A DNA stretch of 64,000 bases from Rhyacophila brunnea. Lineage: Eukaryota > Arthropoda > Insecta > Trichoptera > Rhyacophilidae. This document shows, one piece after another, positions 28,643 to 40,403 of this stretch. Each line of letters opens with the position of its first letter. Positions within the stretch are counted from its first letter, which is position 1. A program made the translations under genes and the position numbers. The stretch covers positions 310,001 through 374,000 of the forward strand of contig JAGYXB010001403.1 in assembly GCA_022495005.1 (NCBI GenBank). The letters run 5' to 3'. The notes beneath the pieces are model-generated. The model saw only the letters and a program-made list of their open reading frames with translations, ran no database searches and was not told where the DNA came from.

Positions 28643-29170
28643 CAGTGACGTCACGTGGGAGTAGGCAGATTATGCGTTGTTTATAGACAGAAAATTAAGG
28701 TAGGTATGAATAATATTACACACACCTTTGATGGTAGAATCTGTGGTTATGAGATTTTTTCGCCTGCGGCGCTAACGTCACGTACTATAATAACAATGGT
28801 AGTTTATATATTTTAAAAGATTTTAACTAAATGAATAGGTACTTATTCATTTTTGTAATTTACCTATTTCCATTCTATTCGTGTTTTAATATAAATTCAC
28901 GAAAACTATTTTCCAAATACTAAATCGGTTGGTGGGTATACCACTGTTGTGTGTTGTATGCACTTATATGAATTGTGATTTGTATGAAAGCAGATTTTCA
29001 ATTGAACCATGTTTGTATAATTATAATTTATAAAAAAATAAAACAACAAATTTTTTGAATAGGGTACATGGATTTATTTGTAAAATTAAAATTGGATTAT
29101 TATTTTTTTATCGTAGGGGGCCTCAAAATCAACTTGTGCGTCGGGCCTCTACGCCGAAACGTACTGCATT
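28643..29170. mobile_element. Diverged hAT-like element related to 29388-29962
   Basis: CCAGTGACGTCACGTGGGAG followed by TAGGCAGATTATGCG resembles the inverse of the right end of the element at 29388-29962 (CAGTGACGTCCCCTGGGGGT, AGGCAGATTGAGCG). A GGGGGCCTCAAAATCAACTT block near 29115 looks like the other flank. No target duplication found. Confidence 0.4.
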
Positions 29171-29194
29171 TTATTTCTTGATAATATAAGAAAA

Positions 29195-30060
29195 TTGGTC
29201 AAAAGGGCGTCAACGCCCGTCGAGAGCATGTCTAGAGCCTCTTTGCAGGTCGTCCAACAAAAGACAAGCCACATCTGGCGGATTGTTGGCATTATTTTTT
29301 CCTATAAACTGACAATGCAATTCACATGTGACAAACCAAACCGACCTAGCCGCAGCGCCGTATGTCTTAGCCCTCATGGGTCGACGGCAGCGACGTCCCT
29401 AGACAAAATGCCGCCCCTAGGCAGCGCCAAAATGCCATCCTATTTTTTATACATTTTTTTATCATCTTTCCATGACATATATACCACTAAATCTAATTTA
29501 AATGCCATCTCTACTTCAATAAACAATATTGCGGGTCCACGGTTTTCAGATACATTTAATTAATATTATACACATGACAACTTTCAAAACTCGCGAGTGA
29601 CTGGCAAAAATATTTGGATAAATTAATTAGCTAACTATGTACCTACCTATAATTCAAATATGATTCTCAAATCTGCACGTCAAGGATGTGACGTCCAAGG
29701 ACAACGGAAATAAACTAGACATCGCAAACCCGAGAAAAAAAAATACAATCCTGTTAAACATTCTATGATAATTAATAGGTACATTTTGTTTCCAACCAGT
29801 GAGTTGAATTTTTTAATGGAGAGATATTTTTGTGATTACTAAGTTTAGGTACCTACCTATTTCTATATATTATACTTAATGATTCTTCTCGATTTGCCGC
29901 CCTTCGAGTAACTGCCGCCCCCAAGCGACGCTCAATCTGCCTACCCCCAGGGGACGTCACTGGTCGACGGCGTCCGGCTCCTCAAGATTGGAGAAAGGGG
30001 ACATCTGGAGCATCCGGTTGGCTAGTGAACGGCTTCACTTCTAGCCGGACCTTAACAGGA
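29195..30060 (+). pseudogene. GC-rich, coding-like relic of unknown origin, split by a hAT MITE
   Basis: Sequence at 29195-29387 and 29963-30060 is GC-richer than its surroundings and reads in one frame across the insertion (…AVCLSPHG then STASGSSRLEKGDIWSIRLA after removing one duplication copy). I do not recognise the product; a decayed LINE or retrogene is possible. Confidence 0.3.
29388..29962. mobile_element. hAT-type MITE with perfect 8-bp duplication GTCGACGG
   Basis: GTCGACGG occurs at 29380-29387 and 29963-29970. Ends are CAGCGACGTCCCTAG and CAGGGGACGTCACTG. GCCGCCC motifs are under both ends. Non-coding. Confidence 0.85.
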
Positions 30061-31800
30061 GGTCGTGCTTCATATGCTGGACAACCTAATCTTTAATTCA
30101 AATTAAAGAAGCAACATTTCTTATTCACCATTTTTTGTTAATTTTCTCTTTATGACAAGAGCGCGGTTCAATCGACCATGATCCATGGATTTGAGGCTAA
30201 CTGATCGCCACAATACTGATAATGTGCCACAATAATAGCCAAAATAAATAGGTAATTGAAATTATAGGGATGATAGAATTGTAAACAAGTGTAAACATTG
30301 TTATAACCACAAAATAATATGCAATTCTTAAGAACGTACTTCAGTGAAACGGCAAATAATTTTCAACAGTAGGTGCGGCGAAATTTCTCACTAGTTGCCA
30401 CTCGCCAGTCGGAGACCGACCATTGAGGTGTCCGCACGTCGATTTGTTTTGTCATGGCGTCGGATGAAAATATTCTTAAATCGTGTAAAGATGACTAAAA
30501 AACTTTACGTATGTACCTACTTAAAAAAAAACATGTCAATGAATATACTATTATTATTAGTAATATAACAATAAACATAACATTAAATGGACGCATGTTG
30601 GATTTTTATGACAAATTATATTTCGTTCGGCACGCGTCATTTGCACAATCCGCGCATCGCATAGCCACGATCTTTTTAGACCACGCCTCAACTGAAGTAT
30701 AGCCTTAAATTAAATACCTCTGAGATAAGCTAATCATAATGGTTGTCGCATTTGCGATTGTGTTCACACACGAAGACTAAAACCCGTTTTTCCAATCAAT
30801 ATGGTTTTTTCTGGATCCAGGGCACGCGTGTCTGCAATGTTCTCCTCCAAGGTTAAGCCGAATGGCCGAAGAGCTAATAATTTATTACTATCGAGGGTCA
30901 CACTCTATAGTCAATACATTGCATTTCAAGCGGATACGGTGGTCAACATAGAACTATGATTAATTATCATCGGCTTATGTAGGATATAACCTTACGTATC
31001 ATGTATTCTCAATATTAAACATGTAAGTAGAATATGTCAAAGACGTTAACGTGCATCCTTGTTGCAATAATTCACTGTAGCTTATTTGTTATATTTTCTA
31101 TTTTTCTTTTATAACCATTTTTTATCATTTTTGTGAGTATGGGTGCCCCTTTATTATTTGCTGCATCCGTCAGTAAGATAATGCCAAGTAGAAATTATAC
31201 CCCACTGCCAGGTACGAAAAAAATACAAACTATTTAAATGATTCCTCTAAGATTGCGTTAAGACGTATATCCATGTCGTACAACATGCAAGACAATGAGC
31301 GATAAAACACGTATATTATTACAATTATTATTCAAATAAATATCCGCAGTTCTTCATAGGTAAATAATATTTAAACATTTAGGTGTGAATACACGTAGTT
31401 TATACTTCTAACAAATACAATACGAATGAATACTAATGACCATTGCATAAGAAATCGAGGCCATTTCAAAAGCTCACTGGCAAAACATAATCGAGTGATG
31501 AATTTAAATTGTGGATTTTTTAAAATAAGTAATGAATTATTTATCTAGGTATTTTATGAAAAACAAACATAATGATATTGGATAGGTATAACTCGTTTAG
31601 GTTAAAAAAAATGATTGTAGAAAGTTTATGATATACCTATGATATATTATATCAATACATAATATTGGGTATTTACGCATAAATATACGTTTATATAAGA
31701 TAAAATTATGTTTTCTTATGAATACCGCTATAACGCAGTAAAGAATACTCGCCACTGAGAGATTATTTATCATTTACTTTGAAAAAATATTTTCAGACAG
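30060..31800. other. AT-rich intergenic DNA, nothing recognised
   Basis: Open frames are short and without recognisable motifs. Some GC-rich words at 30390-30460 are isolated. Confidence 0.4.
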
Positions 31801-31804
31801 TATT

Positions 31805-32060
31805 TAAGACATTGGTACGGCCGCGTTACAAACTCACGAGTTGAGCGATACGAGCGGACACGTCAGTACTCAGTGATTGAAATAGTCACAGAGAGACGGT
31901 TTACAGGTTTACATGATTTGTCTCAAAGATTCCGTCGCTGACCCTCCCTCACCCTCCAGCTGTACCACAGAAGCGATCTACGCGCTGCAAGTTTCAGATA
32001 GCGGGATACGCAAGACGTGGCGATGGACCGAGGGAAGTCGAGCAACCTTTTGCGAATATG
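31805..32060 (+). promoter_or_regulatory. GC-raised block, possible promoter or first exon
   Basis: About 250 bases rise in G+C within AT-rich DNA. There is a TCAGTGA initiator-like word near 31879 and an open frame from 31913 (MICLKDSVADPPSPSSCTTE) that I do not recognise and which reads into AT-rich sequence. Could equally be a transposon remnant. Confidence 0.22.
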
Positions 32061-32162
32061 CGAAAATATTTTTTTACATATTATCTATTTATTTTCTTAT
32101 TACTACATAATATACGCTAAAGACGCGTCCAGCGCGTAACGATTAGGTGGCCATCCGATATC

Positions 32163-32312
32163 ATTAGCATGCTATTTAAATGTGGTAATTAAAAATTAAT
32201 TATCTAGTCAGCAGTCAATGTGTACAAGTGAAGATCGTTTGATCTAATTTTATGTGAGGTATCAGGACAAGAGGCGAATCAGTGTAGTAAAAAGTGCAAA
32301 GTTATAAAACAT
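32163..32312. repeat. Segments repeated elsewhere in the window
   Basis: ATTAGCATGCTATTTAAATG and GGTAATTA (32163-32205) recur at 22236-22277. TTTGATCTAATTTTATG, GAGGCGAATCAGTGTAGTAA and GTGCAAAGTTATAAA (32236-32312) recur in order at 53906-53990. The class is unknown. Confidence 0.55.
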
Positions 32313-33142
32313 ATACTCTACAAATAATATAATATTTCAATTACGTGCTATGTGCAACTAACGAAAGATAACCGAGAATTCATTTTGTGTTAAAATAGAC
32401 GGACACCATCTAATGGACAATAAAATTAAAACTGACACACAAATTCGATATAAACAATTTGTTATTCGATCATTGGGCAAATGAATAGTTTGGAGATTAT
32501 TTTCCATAAATAATAGGTGCCTACATATTGTAATAGTAGCATGATATGAAAATTATGTAAATGTGGCAATTAAAATAAATGAATAATCTCGTTGAAGTTC
32601 TACGTCATCGTAGCATTCGTAGGAAACTTGTAGCTTGCGAATAAGTAATAATTGACCACTTGCATGGAAGGCTTTTAAGTTCATTGCATGAGTGAGCTTT
32701 TTGCTTTGCAGAAGTTTCATATGATTTGTGGCTGCTACGTGAAAGGTACGTAAAATTATGTTGGTAATATCGGGAATACTTTGGACTGTACTTAAATTTA
32801 AATAATATACATGTCGTATTAAAAATTTAAGAAGGTAGGTACACAGGTTTGGTACACTCTGTCGCTCGGAGATTCATCTTATTGTAATGCATTGTTTTTT
32901 TCTGAGTGGGAATGTCTACACATATTTTAAACTATTATATCTACACTATAGATACATACAATAGGATAAAGGTTCACATACATTATGATCACGTTCATCA
33001 CGATCATGTGCTGTCACAGTAAGCTGCCGCTACGGGACAAAAGTATGAAAAGTCGTTTTTCTTGTTAAAAGTCAATGTTATGTTATGCAATTCAATCATA
33101 CATAACTTTGGATATTTTATGGATAGAATAATATTTTTTTAA

Positions 33143-33547
33143 CAGAGCGTTGAAGCGGAGCTCGGAGCAGGAACACGGAGCAGGAGCACGGAGCAGTGGA
33201 GCAATGGGTTTTTAGCTGGAGCAGGAGCGGAGACGGAGCACCGAAAATTTGTAGTGCTCCATTGCTCCGGATGTTTTTTTACTATTAAATCCAATAAAAA
33301 TATTATATTTGACACTTTTGCAAAATGTAATTATTTGAAATACGGCAAAACTGCTGAGTGATAAATAACCTCACTTTTTAATAATGGAAATGACACTATT
33401 ATTTTTTTTTATTTCTAACATTTGTATACATATAATAAATACCTATTAAGTTTTTACTTGGAGCAGAGCAGACCCTGGAGCGGAGCTGGAGCAAGTATTA
33501 GGTCTCGGAGCGGAGCAACTCAAAAAGGGGTCCGCTCCATCCCTCTG
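33143..33547. mobile_element. hAT-type MITE of the GGAGCGGAG family, copy B
   Basis: Ends CAGAGCGTTGAAGCGGAG and CCGCTCCATCCCTCTG. Many GGAGCAGGAGCACGGAGCA-type subterminal repeats. The flanks (TTTTTTAA and TTTTTATC) are compatible with a decayed 8-bp duplication. Confidence 0.78.
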
Positions 33548-33557
33548 TTTTTTATCT

Positions 33558-34012
33558 ATTATAGTTTGGTTTAGGCAGGTCTTAATGAATTTAAAAAAAT
33601 GTACCAACAATATTTGTACGGTGGCCGCGCGGCTTAAGCATTGGACTGTCACGCCGTGGGTCCCAGGTTCGAATCCTGGGTCTGGCAAGTACACACTGTT
33701 TTTCAATTTGTGTGTGAGTCAGGGTATGGACCTAATAGGTTGAGCAAATGGCTGACATCCATTTCTCGTAAAAAAACAAAATGTATTAATACAAACCTCT
33801 ACTCTGTGGAGGCCCATATGATCCTATCAGGATCAGACATGGTCGGAAAAAAATATGTGTAATATTATGTATTCTTAATCCAAATTAATGGAAAAGTGTG
33901 CACTATTTTGTCGTTTCGCCCAAAGTATATCAAAATTCTTAGGGTTTGGTTAGGCAGGGTTTAATTGATTTTTAAAAACTACCGACACCATCCGTAAATT
34001 GTAGCCTTTCAA
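33558..34012. repeat. Diverged direct repeats around the SINE
   Basis: AGTTTGGTTTAGGCAGGTCT (33555-33610) and GGGTTTGGTTAGGCAGGGTT (33942-34010), each followed by TTAAT.GAATTTAAAAA-like sequence, flank the SINE. They are too long for a normal target duplication. Confidence 0.45.
33607..33775 (+). mobile_element. tRNA-derived SINE, copy 1
   Basis: GTGGCCGCGCGGCTTAAGC acts as an A-box-like segment and GGTTCGAATCC is a perfect B-box; the arms CCCAGG/CCTGGG around the B-box form a T stem. The tail GGACCTAATAGGTTGAGCAA leads to an A-rich end near 33770. The acceptor stem does not pair as in a functional tRNA, so it is a SINE. A second, inverse copy is cut by the right window edge. Confidence 0.75.
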
Positions 34013-34659
34013 TGATAACAAATACGTATGACTAACAAAGTGTAATGTGCACTATTTATGGCGGATCTAAAGCAACAGCCTACCTCAACCCTTCGATACT
34101 GCAGTGAGTATAACACCTACATTGTATAATTTTATACCATTTCTGGTATCGAATATTGGTGATGATTTTTGCTGTCCATCGCTACTCTAGTCAGGGATGA
34201 AGTGCTAAGGTCAAAGCAGTCTGAAATTCTTGAGCGAGGACGTTCTTTTTTCTGGGAGGAAATCTTGCCGTTGAATCATAAGATGTTGAAATTTACATCA
34301 CTCATGAAGTCTTATAAGTGGCTTTATTGTTGTTTGTATCGTTAATGATTAATTTGGCTTTAAGTCATATCTCAATGCATATTCATTTATTAATAACTCA
34401 CACGTCTCGTTTGAGATTTATTTTCCATGGCCACACTTAAACAAAAAAACGTTTTAAATAAGTCTGTTAATTGTTGTCTAAGATAAGTTTTTTTATCCTA
34501 ATAAATAGGCATTATTATTAATGTGAATAATTATTACGTGATATAAAAGTACAGTCCAAACTCTTTGTCCATGTCATTATTTTTTTGCCATCGAGGTAAT
34601 AATAATACACAGTAATCTAAAATAGTCACTGATTTGACCAGGGTAGAGATATTGGAATG

Positions 34660-35253
34660 TTGCTCCAGCCATTCCCATTCGGATAGCGAGCTCTTTCTGC
34701 AAAATGACATCTACCGTGATGTGTACCCCCAGGTACTCGAAGCTGTCGACGCTCTCGATGTTTTGTCCGTCGCTAATCAGAGGGAAATCTGGATCAGGAC
34801 AGTGGTGCTATTACACAAGACGTTGGTTTTCTTCGCGTTGATTTTCAAATCAACGCGAGAGGAGTTGTTATGCAACCTGTCGATTGTCTCTTGAATGTCC
34901 TCTATTGAGTTGTCGAATAGGTCAGCGTCATCGGCGTATTCCAGGTCGCATAGCTTTGCCGTGGGGGTAACAGGTATGCCTCGGACGGGTGGTATTGACT
35001 TCCGTAGTATGAAGTCAAAGAGAATGATGAAGAGAAACGGTGCAAGGACACAACCCTGTCTGACTCCGGTCGTGACCCCGAACCATTCCGTGACAGTGTC
35101 TCCAATCCTGACACAGCATTCGCTATTCTCGTGCAGGCTTTTGATTATGGCAATGATCTTGGGAGGGATCCCGTATGCTCCCAGTATCATCCAGAGGGAG
35201 GGGCGGTGCGGACTGTCGAAAGTCTTCTCATAATCCACAAAGCAGCAAGCCAT
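34660..35253 (-). pseudogene. LINE reverse transcriptase, C-terminal half with YADD
   Basis: Contains FVDYEKTFDSPHR, TGVRQGCVLAPFLF and LEYADDADLF, the catalytic palm motifs. After a further frameshift the sequence continues as DGQNIESVDSFEYLGVHITV to the breakpoint at 34654. Confidence 0.85.
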
Positions 35254-35690
35254 TGGAGACTGTTCAGCTCATGGCTCTGCTGGAGAAGATATCGAAGGTT
35301 TTGGATTTGGTCTGCACACGCTCGTCCAGGTAGAAACCCGACTTGGTTTTTCCTAAGGACGTGCATTATTGGGTCCCTTATTCTCATCAAGAGGATGTTT
35401 GTCAAAATCTTTCCCGGAACACCGAGTAGCGTAATGCCTCGGTAATTGTCGCAGCTTAGAGGGTCACCTTTTTTATGAAGTGTGACGATTTCACCGTTCA
35501 CCCAATCCCTTGGACAGCGCTCTTCTTCCCACACCTTTGTCATCAGATGAAACATAGGGTGCAGAATTGCGCTCAGGCTGTACTTGAGGAATTCAGGATG
35601 AATCCCGCTTCCTCCGGTGCCTTTCCATTCTTGAGCCTTTTCACAGTCGATTTTATCTCGGTGTGCGTGGGCGGGCAATCGGAAATGTCG
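35187..35690 (-). pseudogene. LINE reverse transcriptase, N-terminal half
   Basis: Reads GSGIHPEFLKYS, WEEERCPRDWVNGEIVTLHK, KKGDPLSCDNYRGITLL, KNQVGFLPGRACADQI: blocks 1-3 of non-LTR reverse transcriptase. A poly-A run and a frameshift near 35717 separate it from the endonuclease part; another frameshift near 35230 leads to the next fragment. Confidence 0.85.
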
Positions 35691-35746
35691 GTCGCTCAGG
35701 GAATGTCCATAAGTAAAAAAAAAAAAAGTCAAAAAGTAAAGATATG

Positions 35747-36530
35747 TCAAAGGGATCCAAAGAGGGTGGGCGGTTCAGCACTCCGCAGAAATGATTCTTC
35801 ATTGACGCATTCTGCGTCAGACTCTATTGCTCCATTGGGACCACGAATGGCTCCGGGAGTCGGTGGTCGCCTGCCGCAGACTTCCCGGGTGATTCGGAAG
35901 AGTTTCCTGGTGTCATTTCTGCTTGCTGTCTCCTCTGCCGCTTCAATTTTCCGGTTCATAAAATTGCGCTTGTCCAACCGCACGGATCGTTTGACTACCC
36001 TGTCTTGGGTCTGGTAGTCAGTCCGGTGGTCCTCGGTTCGGTCGGGGTCTGTCTCCTCGTCTCTCAGGGCTTTTAGCCTGGCTCGTTCACCAATTTCAAC
36101 CCACGTTTCTTCAGACATCCACTTTGGCTGCTCACTCCTTCTGGTACCAAGGACGGTACGGGCCGGCAACACAATCGCACTCTTTATGAGGCTCCAGTCC
36201 GCCTTAATGAGGTCGGATTCAGATTTGTGCCGCTCGTAGATACGATCTACACTATCTCGTACAGCAGTTTCGAAGTCGATCCGAATTCTGCGGCGTCGGA
36301 GCTTCTCAACATCAATTCGTTCGCGTTTTGGAGGCCTCGCCTGGCGACTGAGTTTTACTCGGATGTTTCCAATGAGTAACTCATGATCGCTATGGATATC
36401 GGCGCCTCTGTATGTACCCACGTCGAGAAGTTCCTTTTGGTGCTTCAAGCTGTACAAGAAGTGGTCAATCTGCGTCCTAGTGCGTCCATCAGGAGACGTC
36501 CACGTATATTTGTGAATGTCTTTGTGGGGA
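35747..36530 (-). pseudogene. LINE endonuclease C-terminus and linker (inverted part)
   Basis: The frame extends HKYTWTSPDGRTRTQIDHFL before the annotated Met, then GTYRGADIHSDHELLIGNI; YTW.SP.G...QIDH and SDH..L are end motifs of the apurinic-like endonuclease of RTE-type LINEs, with the catalytic SDH retained. The linker runs to SAEPPTLFGSL, where it is interrupted. Confidence 0.82.
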
Positions 36531-36537
36531 AAAACAA

Positions 36538-37051
36538 CTCATGCAACTCAGGCAACATTCAACTCGATGCGGAATGTCTGGGAATCACGATTGTACTCGG
36601 TCAAAACCAAATGCCGCCTATTCGACGCTTGCATTCTGACGGTGCTGCTTTACGGTAGCGAATCATGGCACCTTACGAAGGCTCAGAGCAACCGTACACT
36701 GAGCTTCGAAAACAGATGTTTGCGACGAATACTGCGTGTGCGGTCGTATGACTTTAGGAGCAACGAGGAGATAAGAGAACGCACCAAGCAGCCTCTCATC
36801 ACGCTGAAACTGAAGAGGCGACGTTGGAACTGGCTCGGCCACGTGCTGCGGATGCCAGAAGAGAACTTCAACCTGGCTTGCCTGTTCTTCAAGCCGACCG
36901 GATTCCGGCGTCCTGGAAGGCCGCTAAATACAATCTACAGAGTGTATACGGCGAAGCTACGGGATGCTAGTTTGACCTGGAACGAAGCAAGAAGACTGGC
37001 GAGCGACAGGGATTCTTGGAGGCGCCGCGTGGCGTCCATATGCTCCAGTTA
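36538..37051 (+). pseudogene. LINE ORF C-terminal domain (upright part)
   Basis: Reads TFNSMRNVWESRLYSVKTKC, LYGSESWHLTKAQ, RCLRRILRV, WNWLGHVLRMPE and SWRRRVASI, the usual tail of RTE-type proteins. It directly continues the fragment ending at 34660 but on the opposite strand. Stop at 37050-37052. Confidence 0.85.
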
Positions 37052-37083
37052 AGGGGCGGTATGGCCAAAGAAGAAGAGATATT

Positions 37084-37918
37084 AGAAAACAAATCATGCT
37101 GCTCAGACGACGATACTTCCCAACCCTTTTTCAGTTCAAAGAATGGAGGAATCCTTTATCAATTTTCTAAAACCCCGAAAAAGCTCTACTTGGTTGGTAC
37201 GACGGGTGTAAACAAAATGACAAACATTTTACTCGACGCCTAGCTTACTGGTTATAAATAATTAATATAATGTGTTACGGTATATATTTTTTTAATAATA
37301 TTGGGTTACTATAATGGTTTTTTTATGAAGTTTTTCGATAAATCCATCACGCGAATCCAAACTAAACTTTCAAAATGCTTCATTATTTTTATTTAGGTCA
37401 CGTGAAAACCTTCTACTTATTTTCACAAGCTTTTTAAAACTCCCGACAAACTCTGGTAAGGAATAACTGTTATATTATTTCAAATTGCAAACTAGTTAGA
37501 AAATTAGAAGAATTACAACATATTTTTATTATATTTATCCTGTAGTAATCTGTAGTTTCTTTGATATAATAGTCATTATGTCATGTTTTGACTAAACTTA
37601 TATGTTGATTCTACTATGTGTATAGAGAATGTCGTTCCTCCTATGTGCCTGTAATGCTTTTATCAAAAATTAGCTAACAAAACTTCTTATGCCATGAACA
37701 TATTATTTTAAGTCGGGGCAATTTCTCATAAGTCAATTTATACGCCTAATATTATTATAACTAACTTTAAATACTACACAATGCCATAGTATTAAGAATT
37801 TAATCATACTTAACAAACACCATATAAATAAATAGGTAATAAATTTAAGGTACAGCATTTCAAAAACTTCGGTAGGTTACATTTATATTTCAAGACGTGC
37901 GATTAATCAGCTTTAACA
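37084..37918. other. AT-rich DNA, nothing recognised
   Basis: No ends, motifs or conserved frames seen. Confidence 0.4.
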
Positions 37919-37926
37919 AACTGAAT

Positions 37927-38800
37927 CAGTGTTGTCATCTTTTCAAAGTGGAATTATAGTATAGAGCCTCCAAAATTATAGTATTTGGAGAAAAAATATA
38001 GTACTCGTTGTCATCTGTTGAAAATGAATAGGTTTTTTGTTTCTCAGGAAAAAATAACGGAGAATTTGAGAAACTCCGAGACCCCTTTTTATTTTGGTAC
38101 CTATCTCTTCCGACCAAAAATGTTTACCTACCGAAGAATTCAAGAAATTTCAAGTCAAGGGATTTTTTTACGTTTTTCGAACAAATTTTTTCCAAGTTCT
38201 CCAAATCTTCTTGTATTGCGAAATTATAGTACTTTGAACCAATTTATCAAACGGAAATATCGAAATTTTACTAGGTAGATACTTTTTACACATTTTTTCC
38301 GATATTCAAAATTATAGTATTTTGGGTGTACTATACTTGTTTTATATCGTACATAGTACGCGGACCAAAATTATAGTACAAATACTATAATTGAGGAGCA
38401 AACATTCAAAACGTGATTTGTCACACAGATGTTGAGCTGAGATAATCAAGAAAAACATATTGTACTCAAAATGGTTTTTTTATTATAAAACTGTTTAAGG
38501 AAAGAATTTTAAACCTGGTATTTTGTATAATGCAAAATTCGCGGAAGTGGTTCATTTTTTGATTTGAAATTTGGACAAAACACGATTTGCATGAAACTTG
38601 TGGGCAAAACACTATTTGAATGAAAATCAAGGCATTATATTTTTTATAGGATAAAAGGTTCTTTGAACACTGATTCTGGTTTCCTTTCATAGATTTAAGT
38701 ATGGACTATCAGAATTGACAATAAACGGCATTTTTCAAAATGTGTGACAAATCACTTTTTGAATGTTTGCTCCTCAATTATAGTACGGTTGGCAACACTG
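37927..38800. mobile_element. hAT-type element with perfect 8-bp duplication AACTGAAT
   Basis: AACTGAAT at 37919-37926 and 38801-38808 encloses ends CAGTGTTGTCATC and GTTGGCAACACTG. AATTATAGTA motifs recur at both sides and within. A second inverted pair (GAGGAGCAAACATTCAAAA at 38393 and TTTTTGAATGTTTGCTCCTC at 38757) suggests a nested element or a rearranged copy. Confidence 0.85.
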
Positions 38801-38808
38801 AACTGAAT

Positions 38809-39140
38809 TAAGAATTTTTACACCGGAACCATAGAGTTTATTTTTAACAAACTACGAATACCTTTTTTATTAACCATGTCATTTTAAATATTAGTTATAA
38901 TAGACGAAATCAGCGTTATTCTTTTTTTCTATATTTCTTTGGCACTACGTAATGTTTTTAAGAATCCTTGTCGCTTACCAGTCTTCTTGCGTATTCTGCT
39001 ATCATACCAGCATTATGTAGCACAGTCGCCGTGAATGTTGGACGTCATAATCCAAATGGATTCAAACAGATAGATCGACCATTATTGTCTATGGTGAGAC
39101 ACTCTTGAGGCATGCATAGTATGTGGCCGAGCCAAGACCA
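38809..39140. other. Nothing recognised
   Basis: AT-rich, no supported feature. Confidence 0.35.
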
Positions 39141-39141
39141 A

Positions 39142-39962
39142 TGCGTCAATTACATTGAGCTACTTTACGAGCTGCTTGTTGGCGAATTTACAATCTGCCT
39201 GTAAAGTCGCCCAGTGTCATCATTGAACAAGCTAACAAGCAGATTCTAAACAATCTACCGAGAAAAGTTGAAAGCCGGTCAACTTTACATGCTACACGCC
39301 GGCGTGTGGGCCTACTGCGTCTGCGCAGTAGATCGCAGTAGCAACCTCCCGGTAAAAAAACGAATTACGTTCTATCAAAATAGTCGCTGGCTTGTGGCTT
39401 CACAGCGAATGGAAAGTTTTGTGTGTCATCATCACAATCGCAGTAGATGAATCGCCCGCTTTTAAATTCGCTAACAAACAGCTTGTAAAGTAGCTCAATG
39501 TCATTGACGCTTTAAGCCACAAGCCAGCGACTATTTTGACAGAACCTAGTTGCAGATCATAGACAATAGATAATATACGTAAAAAAAAGCATATAATTAT
39601 AATATACACAAGCTAGCGAGTTGAAATCATAATATTGTGTTGTTGTTTACTTTTATCGTTCTCTAGCGCTATAAATGAACGTAAAATGCTTGCCGAATAA
39701 TGTTTCCATTTTAAAACGTCAAAACGGTAAATGTCAAAATGAGTAGTTCGTTTTTTTACGGGGAGGTCACTACCATCGCTCCACTGCGCAGACGCAGTAG
39801 GCCCACGCGCCGGCGTGTAGCGTGTAAGGTTACCGGCTTTCAACTTTTATCGGTAGAATCTGCTTGTTAGCTTGTTCGATGATGACACTGGGCGACTTTA
39901 TAGGCAGATTGTAAATTCGCCAACAAGCAGCTCGTAAAGTAGCTCAATGTCATCGACGCTTA
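39142..39962. mobile_element. Two foldback MITE copies in head-to-head inversion
   Basis: The left copy (39142-39515) is inverse to the complete element at 49976-50343; the right copy (39516-39962) is upright and lacks its left end. The outer 80 bases (TGAGCTACTTTACGAGCTGC to GCCCAGTGTCATCAT) therefore recur inverted at the far right, so the whole block is a large imperfect palindrome of about 820 bases. Smaller palindromes (CTACTGCG/CGCAGTAG, ACACGCCGGCGTGT) sit in each arm. Confidence 0.8.
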
Positions 39963-40403
39963 TAGTTGCATCATGCGACGAGAAGTTGCACGGTTTACTC
40001 TCCTTCATATTACTTGGTTTGAGTTAAATAGTAGAAAAAGTACAATAAGATCTATTATTACTAATGGAACAATATTGACCAATCAATCTGACATTTTAAT
40101 AATGAACAAAATCTCATAAACAGCTGAACTTGTAGATGTAGCTTTTCCGCTGAGGATCAGAATCTTACGAGTAAGATTATTTATTTATTTATTTAAAAAA
40201 AGACACATTGAACACATAAGAAATTATTGATTCAAAACGTTCACAACACGACATTTAGAATAAAAAGGACAGATAAATCAACTTAGTAAAGAAAAAAACA
40301 AAACAAGAAATAATTTCATAGCAAAAGAAATAAAATAAAAAAACAACAATAATTCAAGAAAAATACAAATTAAACAATAAAATTAAAAACAAAATACATA
40401 ATA

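Larger units (their letters stand above)
34654..37074 (+). mobile_element. RTE-like LINE inserted by twin priming (5' part inverted)
   Basis: The 3' part (36516-37074) is on the plus strand and ends AAGGGGCGGTATGGCCAAAG plus an AAG tail. The more 5' part (about 34660-36550) is on the minus strand, to its left. The whole is bounded by AGAGATATT at 34645-34653 and 37075-37083. At the junctions both parts meet in GCAACATTC, i.e. the ORF breaks at one point (AGATFQ versus ATFNSM). This is the structure twin priming makes. Several frameshifts show it is dead. Confidence 0.85.

Noticed and set aside
31913..32110. 65-codon frame as a gene
   Set aside because: No recognised motif, and its end is a low-complexity hydrophobic read-through of AT-rich DNA; kept only as a possible promoter block.
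33600..33690. tRNA gene candidate
   Set aside because: The B-box is perfect, but the acceptor and D arms do not pair; body and A-rich tail indicate a SINE.
35475..36017. 180-codon plus-strand frame
   Set aside because: Antisense of the LINE endonuclease/reverse transcriptase relic.
39268..39843. Short frames with TPA.GPTA-type sequence on both strands
   Set aside because: They translate the palindromic centre of foldback MITEs and recur wherever the element occurs.
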